64,000 nucleotides of DNA from Halieaceae bacterium UBA4452. GTDB taxonomy: Bacteria; Pseudomonadota; Gammaproteobacteria; Pseudomonadales; Halieaceae. Under the pieces are notes generated by a model, which ran no database searches, was not told the DNA's origin, and saw nothing but the letters and a program-made list of their open reading frames with translations. Below are positions 51,118-58,791 of the stretch, piece after piece (positions within the stretch are counted from its first letter, which is position 1; each line of letters starts with the position of its first letter). The DNA is taken from NCBI GenBank assembly GCA_002389505.1, contig DGPA01000030.1, positions 1 through 64,000 of the forward strand, read 5' to 3'. Position numbers and translations under genes: made by a program.

Positions 51118-52406
51118 CATCTCACGGTCAGGCCGTCATCGACAAATACCTGTCCCGCTATGCGCTATTACCCGCGCGGCCTGCGCTGAAGGGTCAGTGG
51201 CAACAGGTCATGGTCATTCCCTGCTTCCAAGAATCACCGGATTTCCTCCAGCGAGTACCTAAGCCGATCCGAGGGCAAGCGCTGCTGGTTATTTGCCTTC
51301 TGAATCGACCCGACACCTGCACTGATCCGAGTGCTAACAGCGCGTTACGTACATTTATCCAGGAGCGAGCCACAGCGTGGCCATTGCCGGGCCTAGCACT
51401 CTGCTCCATCACTTCGGCCGTCGATGTGCTCCTAGTCGATCTCGACCGCTTAGAGGGACCCATACCCCATAAAGAAGGTGTCGGTCGGGTACGACGGATC
51501 GGCTGTGATCTGGCCCTCTGGCTAATGCAGCAAGAGCGCGTCAAGGCCGACTGGATACACTCCTGCGACGCCGATGCGCAGTGGCCCGCGCGGTATCTTA
51601 CCGAATCATGGCCCCTGGACGCTGCGGCCGTGTCGTTACCGTTTCAACATGTCATGCATGCCGAAACAGCCCTAGGCAGGGCAACATTGGTGTATGAGCT
51701 GTGGTTACATGACTACGTGTCGGGCCTTGAATCTGCTCGCTCACCCTATGCGTTCCACACGCTGGGCAGTTGCTGCTCGTTTAGCGCTCGCTGCTATGCC
51801 GCCGTTCGCGGTGTACCTTTACGTGCCGGCGCAGAAGATTTTTATCTGCTCAACAAGCTGGCGAAAGTAGGACGCGTGCATCGACCGGCAGGACCAGCGG
51901 TGCTGATTCAGGCGCGAGCCTCAGACAGAGTCCCCTTTGGCACCGGCCCAGCGGTACAGCGGTTAATGGCAACGTCCGCACCAGAAACGGTGCCTTTTTT
52001 TTACCACCCCCACTGTTTCACCGCTCTCAACACTGTCCTTGAGAAAATGCCAACGTGGGTAGACCGTCAAACCCCCGCCATCAACGATGACTTGGCAATG
52101 CAGCTGCCCGTCGAGCTCGCGGGTGATGCGGCTGAGTTACTCGATAAACTGGGCATCGTCACGGCTCTACGTCACGCCAAGCGCCAGGGAGGCGACAAGG
52201 CACAGCGCGCGCGTCAGCTTCATACCTGGTTTGACGGCTTTAAAACGCTTAAATTTATCAACGGCCTTGGCGATCGACAGGGGTCACATTTAACGCTTGA
52301 ACAGCTACAAGCGGGCCACTCATCATCATGTACGCCCAAGGATCTTCTCGCCCGCCGAGCGGTCAGCCTTGCGGCTTGGGGGTGGCACACAACACGCATC
52401 CCTTGA
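51114..52406 (+). CDS. GT2-like glycosyltransferase coupled to miaE
   Basis: A 430-residue protein beginning with TTG inside the miaE stop (TTGA). MVIPCFQESPDFLQRVP (about 33-49) resembles the nucleotide-sugar-binding beta-strand of GT-A glycosyltransferases; IGCDLALWL and WIHSCDADAQWPARYL (about 154-169) hold a CDAD that fits the DxD metal motif; GAEDFYLLNKLAKVGRV (about 241-257) is a catalytic-loop-like segment. No membrane segments are present, so acceptor and product should be cytoplasmic. It is not assigned to any named family by me. Translational coupling to miaE suggests either a tRNA-related or merely co-inherited role. Confidence 0.7.
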   Translation: MTSHGQAVIDKYLSRYALLPARPALKGQWQQVMVIPCFQESPDFLQRVPKPIRGQALLVICLLNRPDTCTDPSANSALRTFIQERATAWPLPGLALCSITSAVDVLLVDLDRLEGPIPHKEGVGRVRRIGCDLALWLMQQERVKADWIHSCDADAQWPARYLTESWPLDAAAVSLPFQHVMHAETALGRATLVYELWLHDYVSGLESARSPYAFHTLGSCCSFSARCYAAVRGVPLRAGAEDFYLLNKLAKVGRVHRPAGPAVLIQARASDRVPFGTGPAVQRLMATSAPETVPFFYHPHCFTALNTVLEKMPTWVDRQTPAINDDLAMQLPVELAGDAAELLDKLGIVTALRHAKRQGGDKAQRARQLHTWFDGFKTLKFINGLGDRQGSHLTLEQLQAGHSSSCTPKDLLARRAVSLAAWGWHTTRIP

Positions 52407-52652
52407 GAGTTGCTGAAGATTTCTTTACTATCCGCATCCCTCACCTATTCCGGGTCAGGGCAGTGTATGGCGCCGCGCACTCGAGCGGCGAAACGCCTGA
52501 GCGCGGCGGTTATCGTCGACAGCCAGCGGCTTGACCGCACAACCCGTTCATTATTTACCGCACACGACAGGAGCACCGCTGTATTTGCCCTGTTTCCATC
52601 TGTTATTGACATCGTTGCCGGTAGCCAAAACCAACACAAAAAAAGAGACACT

Positions 52653-53909
52653 ATGCGTTTTTCCACCTTGGGGTTATCTGAGCCTCTATTAAGAGCGGTC
52701 ATCGACAAAGGCTACGACACGCCATCGCCCATACAAGCGAAGGCAATACCGGTGGTGCTTGACGGTCGCGATGTTATGGCCGCTGCGCAAACCGGGACCG
52801 GCAAAACCGCGGGGTTCACCTTACCGCTGCTGCATGGTTTAGCTAAAGGACAGCCCGCCAGAGCCAACCAAGTGCGCGCGCTGGTGTTAACGCCCACCCG
52901 CGAGTTAGCCGCACAGGTTGCCGAGAGCGTCGCCACCTATGGCAAATACCTGAGTCTACGCTCTGCCGTCGTGTTTGGTGGTGTCAACATTAATCCGCAA
53001 ATGATGAAGCTGCGCCGGGGAGTTGATATTTTAATTGCCACTCCTGGACGCTTATTAGATCTCCATCAGCAAAATGCCATGTCGTTTAATAAACTCGAAG
53101 TGCTGATCTTAGATGAAGCAGATCGCATGTTAGACATGGGCTTTATTCATGACATTCGCAGAATACTGAAAGTCTTGCCGGCGAAGCGTCAAAACTTAAT
53201 GTTTTCTGCCACCTTCTCGGATGATATTCGCCATCTAGCGAAAACGATTGTTAACCACCCCGTGGAAATATCTGTGACACCCAAAAACAGCACGGCGGTC
53301 AACGTGACCCAATGGATACACCCCGTTGATAAAAGCCAAAAGCCGCGCCTGTTAGTGGACTTAATTCAACACCATCAATGGCAGCAAGTGCTGGTCTTCA
53401 GCAGGACCAAACGCGGCGCCAATAAATTGGCTGAATTTTTGGGCAAGCACAGCATTGACGCTGTGGCGATTCATGGCAATAAAAGTCAAGGGGCCCGCAC
53501 AAAAGCCCTGGCTGATTTTAAATCAGGGAGGGTACGTGTATTGGTCGCCACTGATATCGCCGCCCGGGGGCTCGATATTGAACAGCTCCCGCAAGTGGTC
53601 AATGTTGATCTACCCAACGTTGCCGAAGATTACGTGCATCGCATTGGTCGCACAGGGCGCGCGGGTGCACAAGGCCATGCGGTCTCATTAGTCAGTGCCG
53701 ATGAGATCCAGCAACTGAAAGATATCGAACGATTGATTCAACGGTTACTGCCAAGAAAATTTGTGGCGGGTTACACGCCAGTAAATGCGCTGCCTGAATC
53801 AAAGTTGCTGCCCCCAGCTAAGCCTAAAAAACCTAAAAAGCCGCAGCCGGACCGCACTAAGGGGTCAGCTGAAAATACCGATCGCCGACACTCCACTAGC
53901 CATCGGTAA
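52653..53909 (+). CDS. DEAD-box RNA helicase, RhlE-like
   Basis: A 418-residue ATP-dependent RNA helicase starting at ATG 52653 after AGAGA; an upstream in-frame start at 52410 would add 81 residues of non-homologous sequence. Q-motif [26 protein letters not shown], motif [10 protein letters not shown] (44-52), motif II LDEAD, motif III SAT, and motif [10 protein letters not shown] are all present, and the C-terminal tail is Lys/Pro-rich and basic, as in RhlE. About 245 bases without another gene precede the ATG, which could be a long leader. It overlaps the ceramidase gene tail-to-tail by 14 bases. Confidence 0.92.
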   Translation: MRFSTLGLSEPLLRAVIDKGYDTPSPIQAKAIPVVLDGRDVMAAAQTGTGKTAGFTLPLLHGLAKGQPARANQVRALVLTPTRELAAQVAESVATYGKYLSLRSAVVFGGVNINPQMMKLRRGVDILIATPGRLLDLHQQNAMSFNKLEVLILDEADRMLDMGFIHDIRRILKVLPAKRQNLMFSATFSDDIRHLAKTIVNHPVEISVTPKNSTAVNVTQWIHPVDKSQKPRLLVDLIQHHQWQQVLVFSRTKRGANKLAEFLGKHSIDAVAIHGNKSQGARTKALADFKSGRVRVLVATDIAARGLDIEQLPQVVNVDLPNVAEDYVHRIGRTGRAGAQGHAVSLVSADEIQQLKDIERLIQRLLPRKFVAGYTPVNALPESKLLPPAKPKKPKKPQPDRTKGSAENTDRRHSTSHR

Positions 53910-55947
53910 TCTCGAATGGGGCGGAGGTCCCGCTAAACTGTACACCCCTCGTATCGTGCCCAACATGTAATAACCGGTACTCACCGGATGGCGTATCCTG
54001 GGGTATCGCCCAGCTCAATGCGGCAACGTAGGCTCCGGCTTCCAGTTGCCAGCGCACACGGGTAGTCCAGTCGCCATCGTCTGCAACCCGGCTCCAGCCC
54101 GACGCTGTTTTGCGCTCCACCAACAGGTAGTTTGTCCCCTTAGGGAAATGTGCGGTGGGATTGGTCGACCAAAATTTGGCGGTGACCGTGTCTCCCACGC
54201 GGTACCGAGGGGCCATTGGCGTCAGTAGCTCGCCGAATCGCGCGCCATGAGGTAGGGGTTTCCCAGCGCCCGACGGTAAAGGCAGCCCCAGCGACTTGCC
54301 GCGCCAGTCATCGTAGGCGATGTGAGACGCTACCGGGGCACCTGACTCTAAGGCCGCGGCCAGTTGGCTGACAATTTGCTGATAGGCGGGCAGACTCCAG
54401 CGCCCATGCAACGTGTGACCACCTTCATACTGCTGTAGCCTATATTCCTCGGGCGTGGTGATGTACCCCGCATAGCCATTGGCATAGCCGGCCAACACAA
54501 TGTACCTTGCCCATTCGCCCAGTTCGTCCATGACACTGTCACGCAGGCGCCTACCCGCCATGGTAGTCACCTCCGCTGGTAAGGCGAGTATTACCAGCTG
54601 GCCGATACGCGCCACGGTGATTGACCGTATCTGAGACTGCAGGGGCGGTGTGCCCGTACCGGTTTGCAATAAAATGGCCTTGGGTGCCTGGCAGGTTTTC
54701 ACCGAGTCAGTCCACTCCGGAGCCCCAATAATGCGTCGAATCAGCCAGTCTCGCCACCGACTCTGCTCGGTCATGCCCTCTTTAAACAGGAAGTGTCCTC
54801 CCCCATCTTCCGTGGAGCCCCCGGCAAAAGCGTAGCCGTAAGCCGATGGGCAGGTGTACTGTGTGCCCATACCAGTAAATTTGTCATCGACGGCATAGTG
54901 GCTTAAGTCAACATAGAGGCGGCGCGAGTCAATCTCGCCCACGAGCGCTTCCTCCGCCCCATTGAACAACGCCTGCGCGACCACAGCCTGACGCTCGCCC
55001 ATAATACGGGTCGTGTCTACGTCGGTTTCGCCAGGCCCGGTATTGTTCAGGTGAGTATTGGGTGTGACATCACCAGGGTCAGACTGGGCAAACGCGGCAA
55101 CAAAATCGTCGCTTGATGCGTAGCGAGTACCCCGGCGCTTTTCCATCTGCAGCGAGGCGTAGCCTTTGTGATCGCCGGATATGAGGCGGTTGTAGTAATT
55201 CATCGCCGTCGGGTGCAGTGCGTACCAGTTGATCATGCCCAGCGCGCCATCACTTCCCACAAACTTGAGCAGCGTCATCGTTGTATTGGTATTTTCGCTG
55301 TACCTGTTGCGCTCGCGCTCGGGATTTTCCTGATAGGCAATCACCGACCGGTTTACCCCCGCGTCTACCACGGGGCCCGTATTAATCAGGATTTTTCCGG
55401 GCTGTAGATCCTCGTGCGCCTTGACAATGGAGGCGGTAATACCGGCGACAATTGCGTCAAAGTGTGCGGGGTATAGCCCCCCATCCAGACCGGTAGCAGT
55501 GCGCGAATGCCAGTAGCCGCTGGGGCCCGCATGGGTATGCGTAGCGCTAATGATGACATTGTCCAGGGTATAGGTCTTACCATAGCGCTGCTGCAAGCGC
55601 TCAACGACCTCCAACGCGATATGATGATCAATGCTTCCCAAGTCGGCGCTGACAAATACCAGGCGCTGCGTAGCATCAGTGGCTTGTGTCATTACAAACG
55701 CGCGTGAGCGCAAGCGTATGTGGAGGCCCTCATCAATCTGGTCGGGCCGACCAAAGCCCCACAAGGGCATACCCACTTCCGGGCCGGTAATATCCGCCAT
55801 GCCCCGCCCGACAAGATAGGGTGTTTGCGCCTGATGGTGTTCCTGCGCCAGACCCGGTAAAGCGAGCAGGTAAAGGAGCAGCGCGCCGCCCACGCTGCGA
55901 CGCGAAGCGTCAGTCCATTGGCGTATAGACCGCTGAATCGATAACAT
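53896..55947 (-). CDS. Neutral ceramidase, secreted, with nucleophile Ser replaced by Thr
   Basis: A 683-residue neutral ceramidase, which hydrolyses the amide of ceramide to sphingosine and fatty acid. A signal peptide ([13 protein letters not shown]) is near residues 22-35. Zinc-site histidines H137 and H139 ([13 protein letters not shown]), H245 (YALHPTAM), the Glu in [16 protein letters not shown] and the Tyr in [16 protein letters not shown] match Pseudomonas ceramidase (H97, H99, H204, E411, Y448). At the nucleophile position, where the Pseudomonas enzyme has Ser274 in GNLSPN, this protein reads DPGDVTPN with Thr295 (codon ACA, 55065-55063). The C-terminal immunoglobulin-like domain is present. 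It is secreted and alone on the minus strand, overlapping the helicase gene tail-to-tail. Confidence 0.9.
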   Translation of the reverse strand: MLSIQRSIRQWTDASRRSVGGALLLYLLALPGLAQEHHQAQTPYLVGRGMADITGPEVGMPLWGFGRPDQIDEGLHIRLRSRAFVMTQATDATQRLVFVSADLGSIDHHIALEVVERLQQRYGKTYTLDNVIISATHTHAGPSGYWHSRTATGLDGGLYPAHFDAIVAGITASIVKAHEDLQPGKILINTGPVVDAGVNRSVIAYQENPERERNRYSENTNTTMTLLKFVGSDGALGMINWYALHPTAMNYYNRLISGDHKGYASLQMEKRRGTRYASSDDFVAAFAQSDPGDVTPNTHLNNTGPGETDVDTTRIMGERQAVVAQALFNGAEEALVGEIDSRRLYVDLSHYAVDDKFTGMGTQYTCPSAYGYAFAGGSTEDGGGHFLFKEGMTEQSRWRDWLIRRIIGAPEWTDSVKTCQAPKAILLQTGTGTPPLQSQIRSITVARIGQLVILALPAEVTTMAGRRLRDSVMDELGEWARYIVLAGYANGYAGYITTPEEYRLQQYEGGHTLHGRWSLPAYQQIVSQLAAALESGAPVASHIAYDDWRGKSLGLPLPSGAGKPLPHGARFGELLTPMAPRYRVGDTVTAKFWSTNPTAHFPKGTNYLLVERKTASGWSRVADDGDWTTRVRWQLEAGAYVAALSWAIPQDTPSGEYRLLHVGHDTRGVQFSGTSAPFEITDG

Positions 55948-56682
55948 AAATTCTGATGGCCCCTAAGTATTCTTGCTGGCTATTGCGGAGACTCGCTCCG
56001 TGTGCGGTTGGCCGCATCGTAGCAAAAATACAGTGAAAGAGTCCGGGAGTTCACCGTTCAACCAGCAGGGACGCTACTGAACGATAGTTGACATAGCTTT
56101 CTGTGTGCTGCTGTCCGGCAATGGAGGGGAAAGATCTATGAGGGTCCGATACGTAGGTGATCTCAACATGATTAACGCCGATTGAGCGTCATCTTCGGGT
56201 CAACAATCTGGGTGGCGCGAGTGGACCGCTTCCTAATACCCCATTGACATTGCTTAGCCCTTCAATAGCGCTGAGTCTATCCGCCCAAGGCGCCTGAAAA
56301 CTCTGTTTGAGACAAGATCACGACGGGTTAGCCTGCACGTGCTCAACCATTCTTGCCACATAGCCGTCGGGTGTTGACCTGCCACGATCAGCATTGCCAA
56401 AATCAGGCCGAATCGGGTCGAGGTGAGTTTCTGCGTCGGCTTCTGGTTAACGAGGGATCTTTGTCAGGCCAACTTATCTAAGATCGTGATGTGTCAGTCC
56501 GAAGCGAGGGCGGAGCTAAGGTGGTATAACGCTAGATCTTGTGGATGGTGTACTGGGCTATTTTCATGACACCGCAAGCTGTGAAGACGGTCTTTTTTAA
56601 AGTAGGGGAGCAATAAGCGGCTGTGGTGATGAGGGCCGCTGTAGACGGCACACAAAAACGTTGTTTATAAGAGGGGTTTACA
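55948..56682. other. 735-base region without intact gene
   Basis: Between the ceramidase start and the ASCH gene there is no intact ORF of note. The minus strand at about 56189-56473 holds an apparent decayed coding frame, listed separately. The rest is featureless to me; the 56640-56680 part should hold the ASCH promoter. A palindrome or attachment site is not evident. The region is unusually long for this dense window and may mark an insertion or deletion scar. Confidence 0.5.
56189..56473 (-). pseudogene. Possible decayed gene with in-frame stops
   Basis: One minus-strand frame reads protein-like over about 95 codons with only two internal stops: a segment VGLTKIPR, a stop at 56447-56449, a 42-codon segment containing THLDPIRPDFGNADRG and GYVARMVEHVQAN, a stop at 56318-56320, then FQAPWADRLSAIEGLSNV and LGSGPLAPPRLLTRR before the final TGA at 56189. 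Codons are GNN-rich as in real genes nearby, while the overlapping other frame is arginine-rich, as expected for a shadow. I do not recognise the parent family. It could be the 3' end of a deleted gene. Confidence 0.35.
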
Positions 56683-57183
56683 ATGACGCGCAGTATACTT
56701 ATCGCCGACGGTCCGGCCATTCCTGACGACGCGGAGCTAGACGTATTTTGGTCCGCCGCATGCAACGTCCATCCTGATCTTGCGGGGACACATGAGGTAA
56801 GATCAATTGGCATCGATGCTGAAACCACTCGCATGATCCTTGACTTCGTCAAGGCGGGCACAAAGGTAGCAACCTTCAGTCTTCCATGGGTAATGGAGAT
56901 CAACAATTTCCCCGAATCTCTGCCCGGCACGCCGATCATTCTCGCAGACTACGAGGGGCTCCCGAGGGTCGTGGTGAAGCTCACCGATGTACGCGAGACG
57001 ACCTTTGGAGAAATCAGTGCCCTGGAGACCCGCTTGGACGGACCACCCGTGCAGGACCCGGATATTTGGATTCCGCTGCATCGTGAATACTGGAACGGAT
57101 TGCTCGACAACTACGGAAAGGCCTGCACCGATGATATGCCAGTACTTATCGAGCCCTTCGAGTTCGTCTATAGCCCGGACTAG
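56683..57183 (+). CDS. ASCH domain protein
   Basis: A 166-residue protein with an ASCH (ASC-1 homology) RNA-binding fold. The domain core is KAGTKVATFSLPWVMEINNFPES (in part, about 56-78), the family GTKxAT... segment, with PRVVVKLTDVRETTFGEIS (about 90-108) and the C-terminal WIPLHREYWNGLL (about 127-139). Bacterial ASCH proteins bind RNA or hydrolyse modified nucleosides such as N4-acetylcytidine (YqfB), but this one is longer than YqfB. ATG follows GAGGGG by about eight bases. It has no close neighbours on the same strand. Confidence 0.8.
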   Translation: MTRSILIADGPAIPDDAELDVFWSAACNVHPDLAGTHEVRSIGIDAETTRMILDFVKAGTKVATFSLPWVMEINNFPESLPGTPIILADYEGLPRVVVKLTDVRETTFGEISALETRLDGPPVQDPDIWIPLHREYWNGLLDNYGKACTDDMPVLIEPFEFVYSPD

Positions 57184-57516
57184 AGTGTATCGCTGCCTTT
57201 GTGGAATCGCGGTCGTCAAGCCTCAACGTTGTCAGCAGCGCGGCCAATGTCTGGACTCTCGGGCTTAACCTACCTCTGTCCGTTGACGTGCAGCTCACTG
57301 TTTTTTAACAGGGGGACCGGGTAGTAGCCTATCCATCCGTTAGTCTTGGCATTATTCAGGGCGGCGGCGGCAATCGAGAGCGGCATCACCACTTCAGCAA
57401 GTCTCTGCATGGTAAATGCTGTACCGAAATGCAGTGATCCTCAACCCAGAATCGTCTTGGGTGCTCAATCCTGCCCGCCGGTTGGGCAGTGCCACTGGGC
57501 ACAATGTAGCGCACGC
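57184..57516. other. 333-base region between ASCH and HAD genes
   Basis: This gap separates the 3' ends of the ASCH gene (plus) and the HAD gene (minus). The minus strand contains a 46-codon ATG frame at 57270-57410 reading MPLSIAAAALNNAKTNGWIG and YYPVPLLKNSELHV; its codon pattern looks protein-like but there is no Shine-Dalgarno and no family match I know. I give it little weight. Nothing else is visible. Confidence 0.3.
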
Positions 57517-58497
57517 CTATTTTGTCGGGTAAATCGTAGCCCATTCATCCTTCATATCCACTACTATCCAGCCGCGTTCATCAGCCTCATCGAGTCCCCG
57601 ACCTAGCCGCCCAATGTGGGACTCGCGATCATAGGCCCATTCACGCTGAGCGTCTGTGTGATGAATGATAACGCCCAGGCGTGCACCCTCACCTGTGGTG
57701 GTGTACTCCAGCATCTGAAAATCACCATCGGAGTTACCCACCGCCAAAATAGGTCGGCGGCCAATGTGATGATTGATGGCCACAGGTTTGCCTTCTTTGT
57801 CATCAAAGAAGAACAGCTCGGGCTGCCGCTCGAACACAGGACCCTCGCCACGCAGCACGTACTGCGTTCTGATACTTGAACCGACAACCTGTTCCGGAGG
57901 AATACCATATACCGCCTCAGTCCACGGACGCATAAACTCGATACCGCCGCCGGATACGATGAAGGTCTTGAAGCCGTTGCTCCTTAGGTAGCCCAGCAGT
58001 TCCAACATAGGCTGGAAGACCATCTCGCTGTATCTTCGTCCGGTGGCAGGGTGCCGCGCGGTCTCCATCCACTGCGTCGTAATATCAGCGAACTCATCCG
58101 TTGTCATGTTGGCGTGTGTCGCCATGATCATGCTTATTACCGCAGACTCCCCACCTGATAGGGCACCCTGCAGGTCACCTTTCAGAATCGAGGCGAAGGG
58201 CTCCTCTGTTTTCCACTCGGGGTGGCTCGATGCCAAGGCCTTCACCCTGTCGATCGCAAAAATAGCCTGAAAATACAAGGGTTGCTCAGACCACAGCGTT
58301 CCGTCGTTATCGAACGTAGCGATGCGTTGCGCTTCAGGAACAAAGTCAGGGGAGTTTTCATCGGTCACTGATTCAACGAAAGTGGTGATCGCTGTGCGAC
58401 TGGGACCGTCCCTCCACGATGGTAATGGATCAGCCAGCGCAAGCGCGGTGCTGGATAGGAGACACAGGCAAGTGAACAGAAGACGGCAGCTAGACAT
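57517..58497 (-). CDS. Secreted HAD-superfamily phosphatase
   Basis: A 326-residue protein from ATG 58497 with AGGGAG eight bases upstream; an earlier in-frame start at 58575 would precede the signal peptide by 26 residues. Residues 1-23 are a signal peptide ending ALA. The HAD motif I is ATFDNDGTLW with D63 and D65, motif II in TFIVSGGG, and motif IV in AVGNSDGDFQML. The order and length resemble SerB-like secreted acid phosphatases. It hydrolyses a phosphomonoester in the periplasm. It is followed by about 330 bases of non-coding DNA. It is about 295 bases downstream of the M16 gene on the same strand. Confidence 0.87.
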   Translation of the reverse strand: MSSCRLLFTCLCLLSSTALALADPLPSWRDGPSRTAITTFVESVTDENSPDFVPEAQRIATFDNDGTLWSEQPLYFQAIFAIDRVKALASSHPEWKTEEPFASILKGDLQGALSGGESAVISMIMATHANMTTDEFADITTQWMETARHPATGRRYSEMVFQPMLELLGYLRSNGFKTFIVSGGGIEFMRPWTEAVYGIPPEQVVGSSIRTQYVLRGEGPVFERQPELFFFDDKEGKPVAINHHIGRRPILAVGNSDGDFQMLEYTTTGEGARLGVIIHHTDAQREWAYDRESHIGRLGRGLDEADERGWIVVDMKDEWATIYPTK

Positions 58498-58791
58498 TAC
58501 AAAACTCCCTTTGGGCATAAGGATGGGTGGCACAAGGTGGGGCGGGCTGCATCCCTTGTAGGGCGGACACAGCAATTATCTTGAGGAGAGCGTGAGCACT
58601 TGTCTCTCTGAAGTCCGCATTGCAACCAAGGCGAGCCCTAACATTCGCGGCTGCCCACGAACCGACGAATTGCATACTATCTCCACGTGATTCGTGACGC
58701 AACTTTACATCTCTGGCGCCTGGTTTCCGAAGGCACTCCTAGCACTGGAGCTGGAGAACGCCTGCCGTGTTTAAGCAGCAGGCATCCCTGC
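58498..58791. other. Intergenic region upstream of the HAD gene
   Basis: 294 bases between the M16 peptidase stop and the HAD phosphatase start, both on the minus strand. It should hold the HAD promoter and the M16 terminator. I see no long hairpin with a U tract, no small ORF with coding features and no repeat. Confidence 0.4.

Noticed and set aside
52410..52652. 81-codon N-terminal extension of the RhlE-like helicase
   Set aside because: Arginine- and serine-rich with no helicase homology; the Q-motif begins right after ATG 52653.
56532..56939. 135-codon minus-strand frame
   Set aside because: It is antisense to the start of the ASCH domain gene, whose family motifs are clear.
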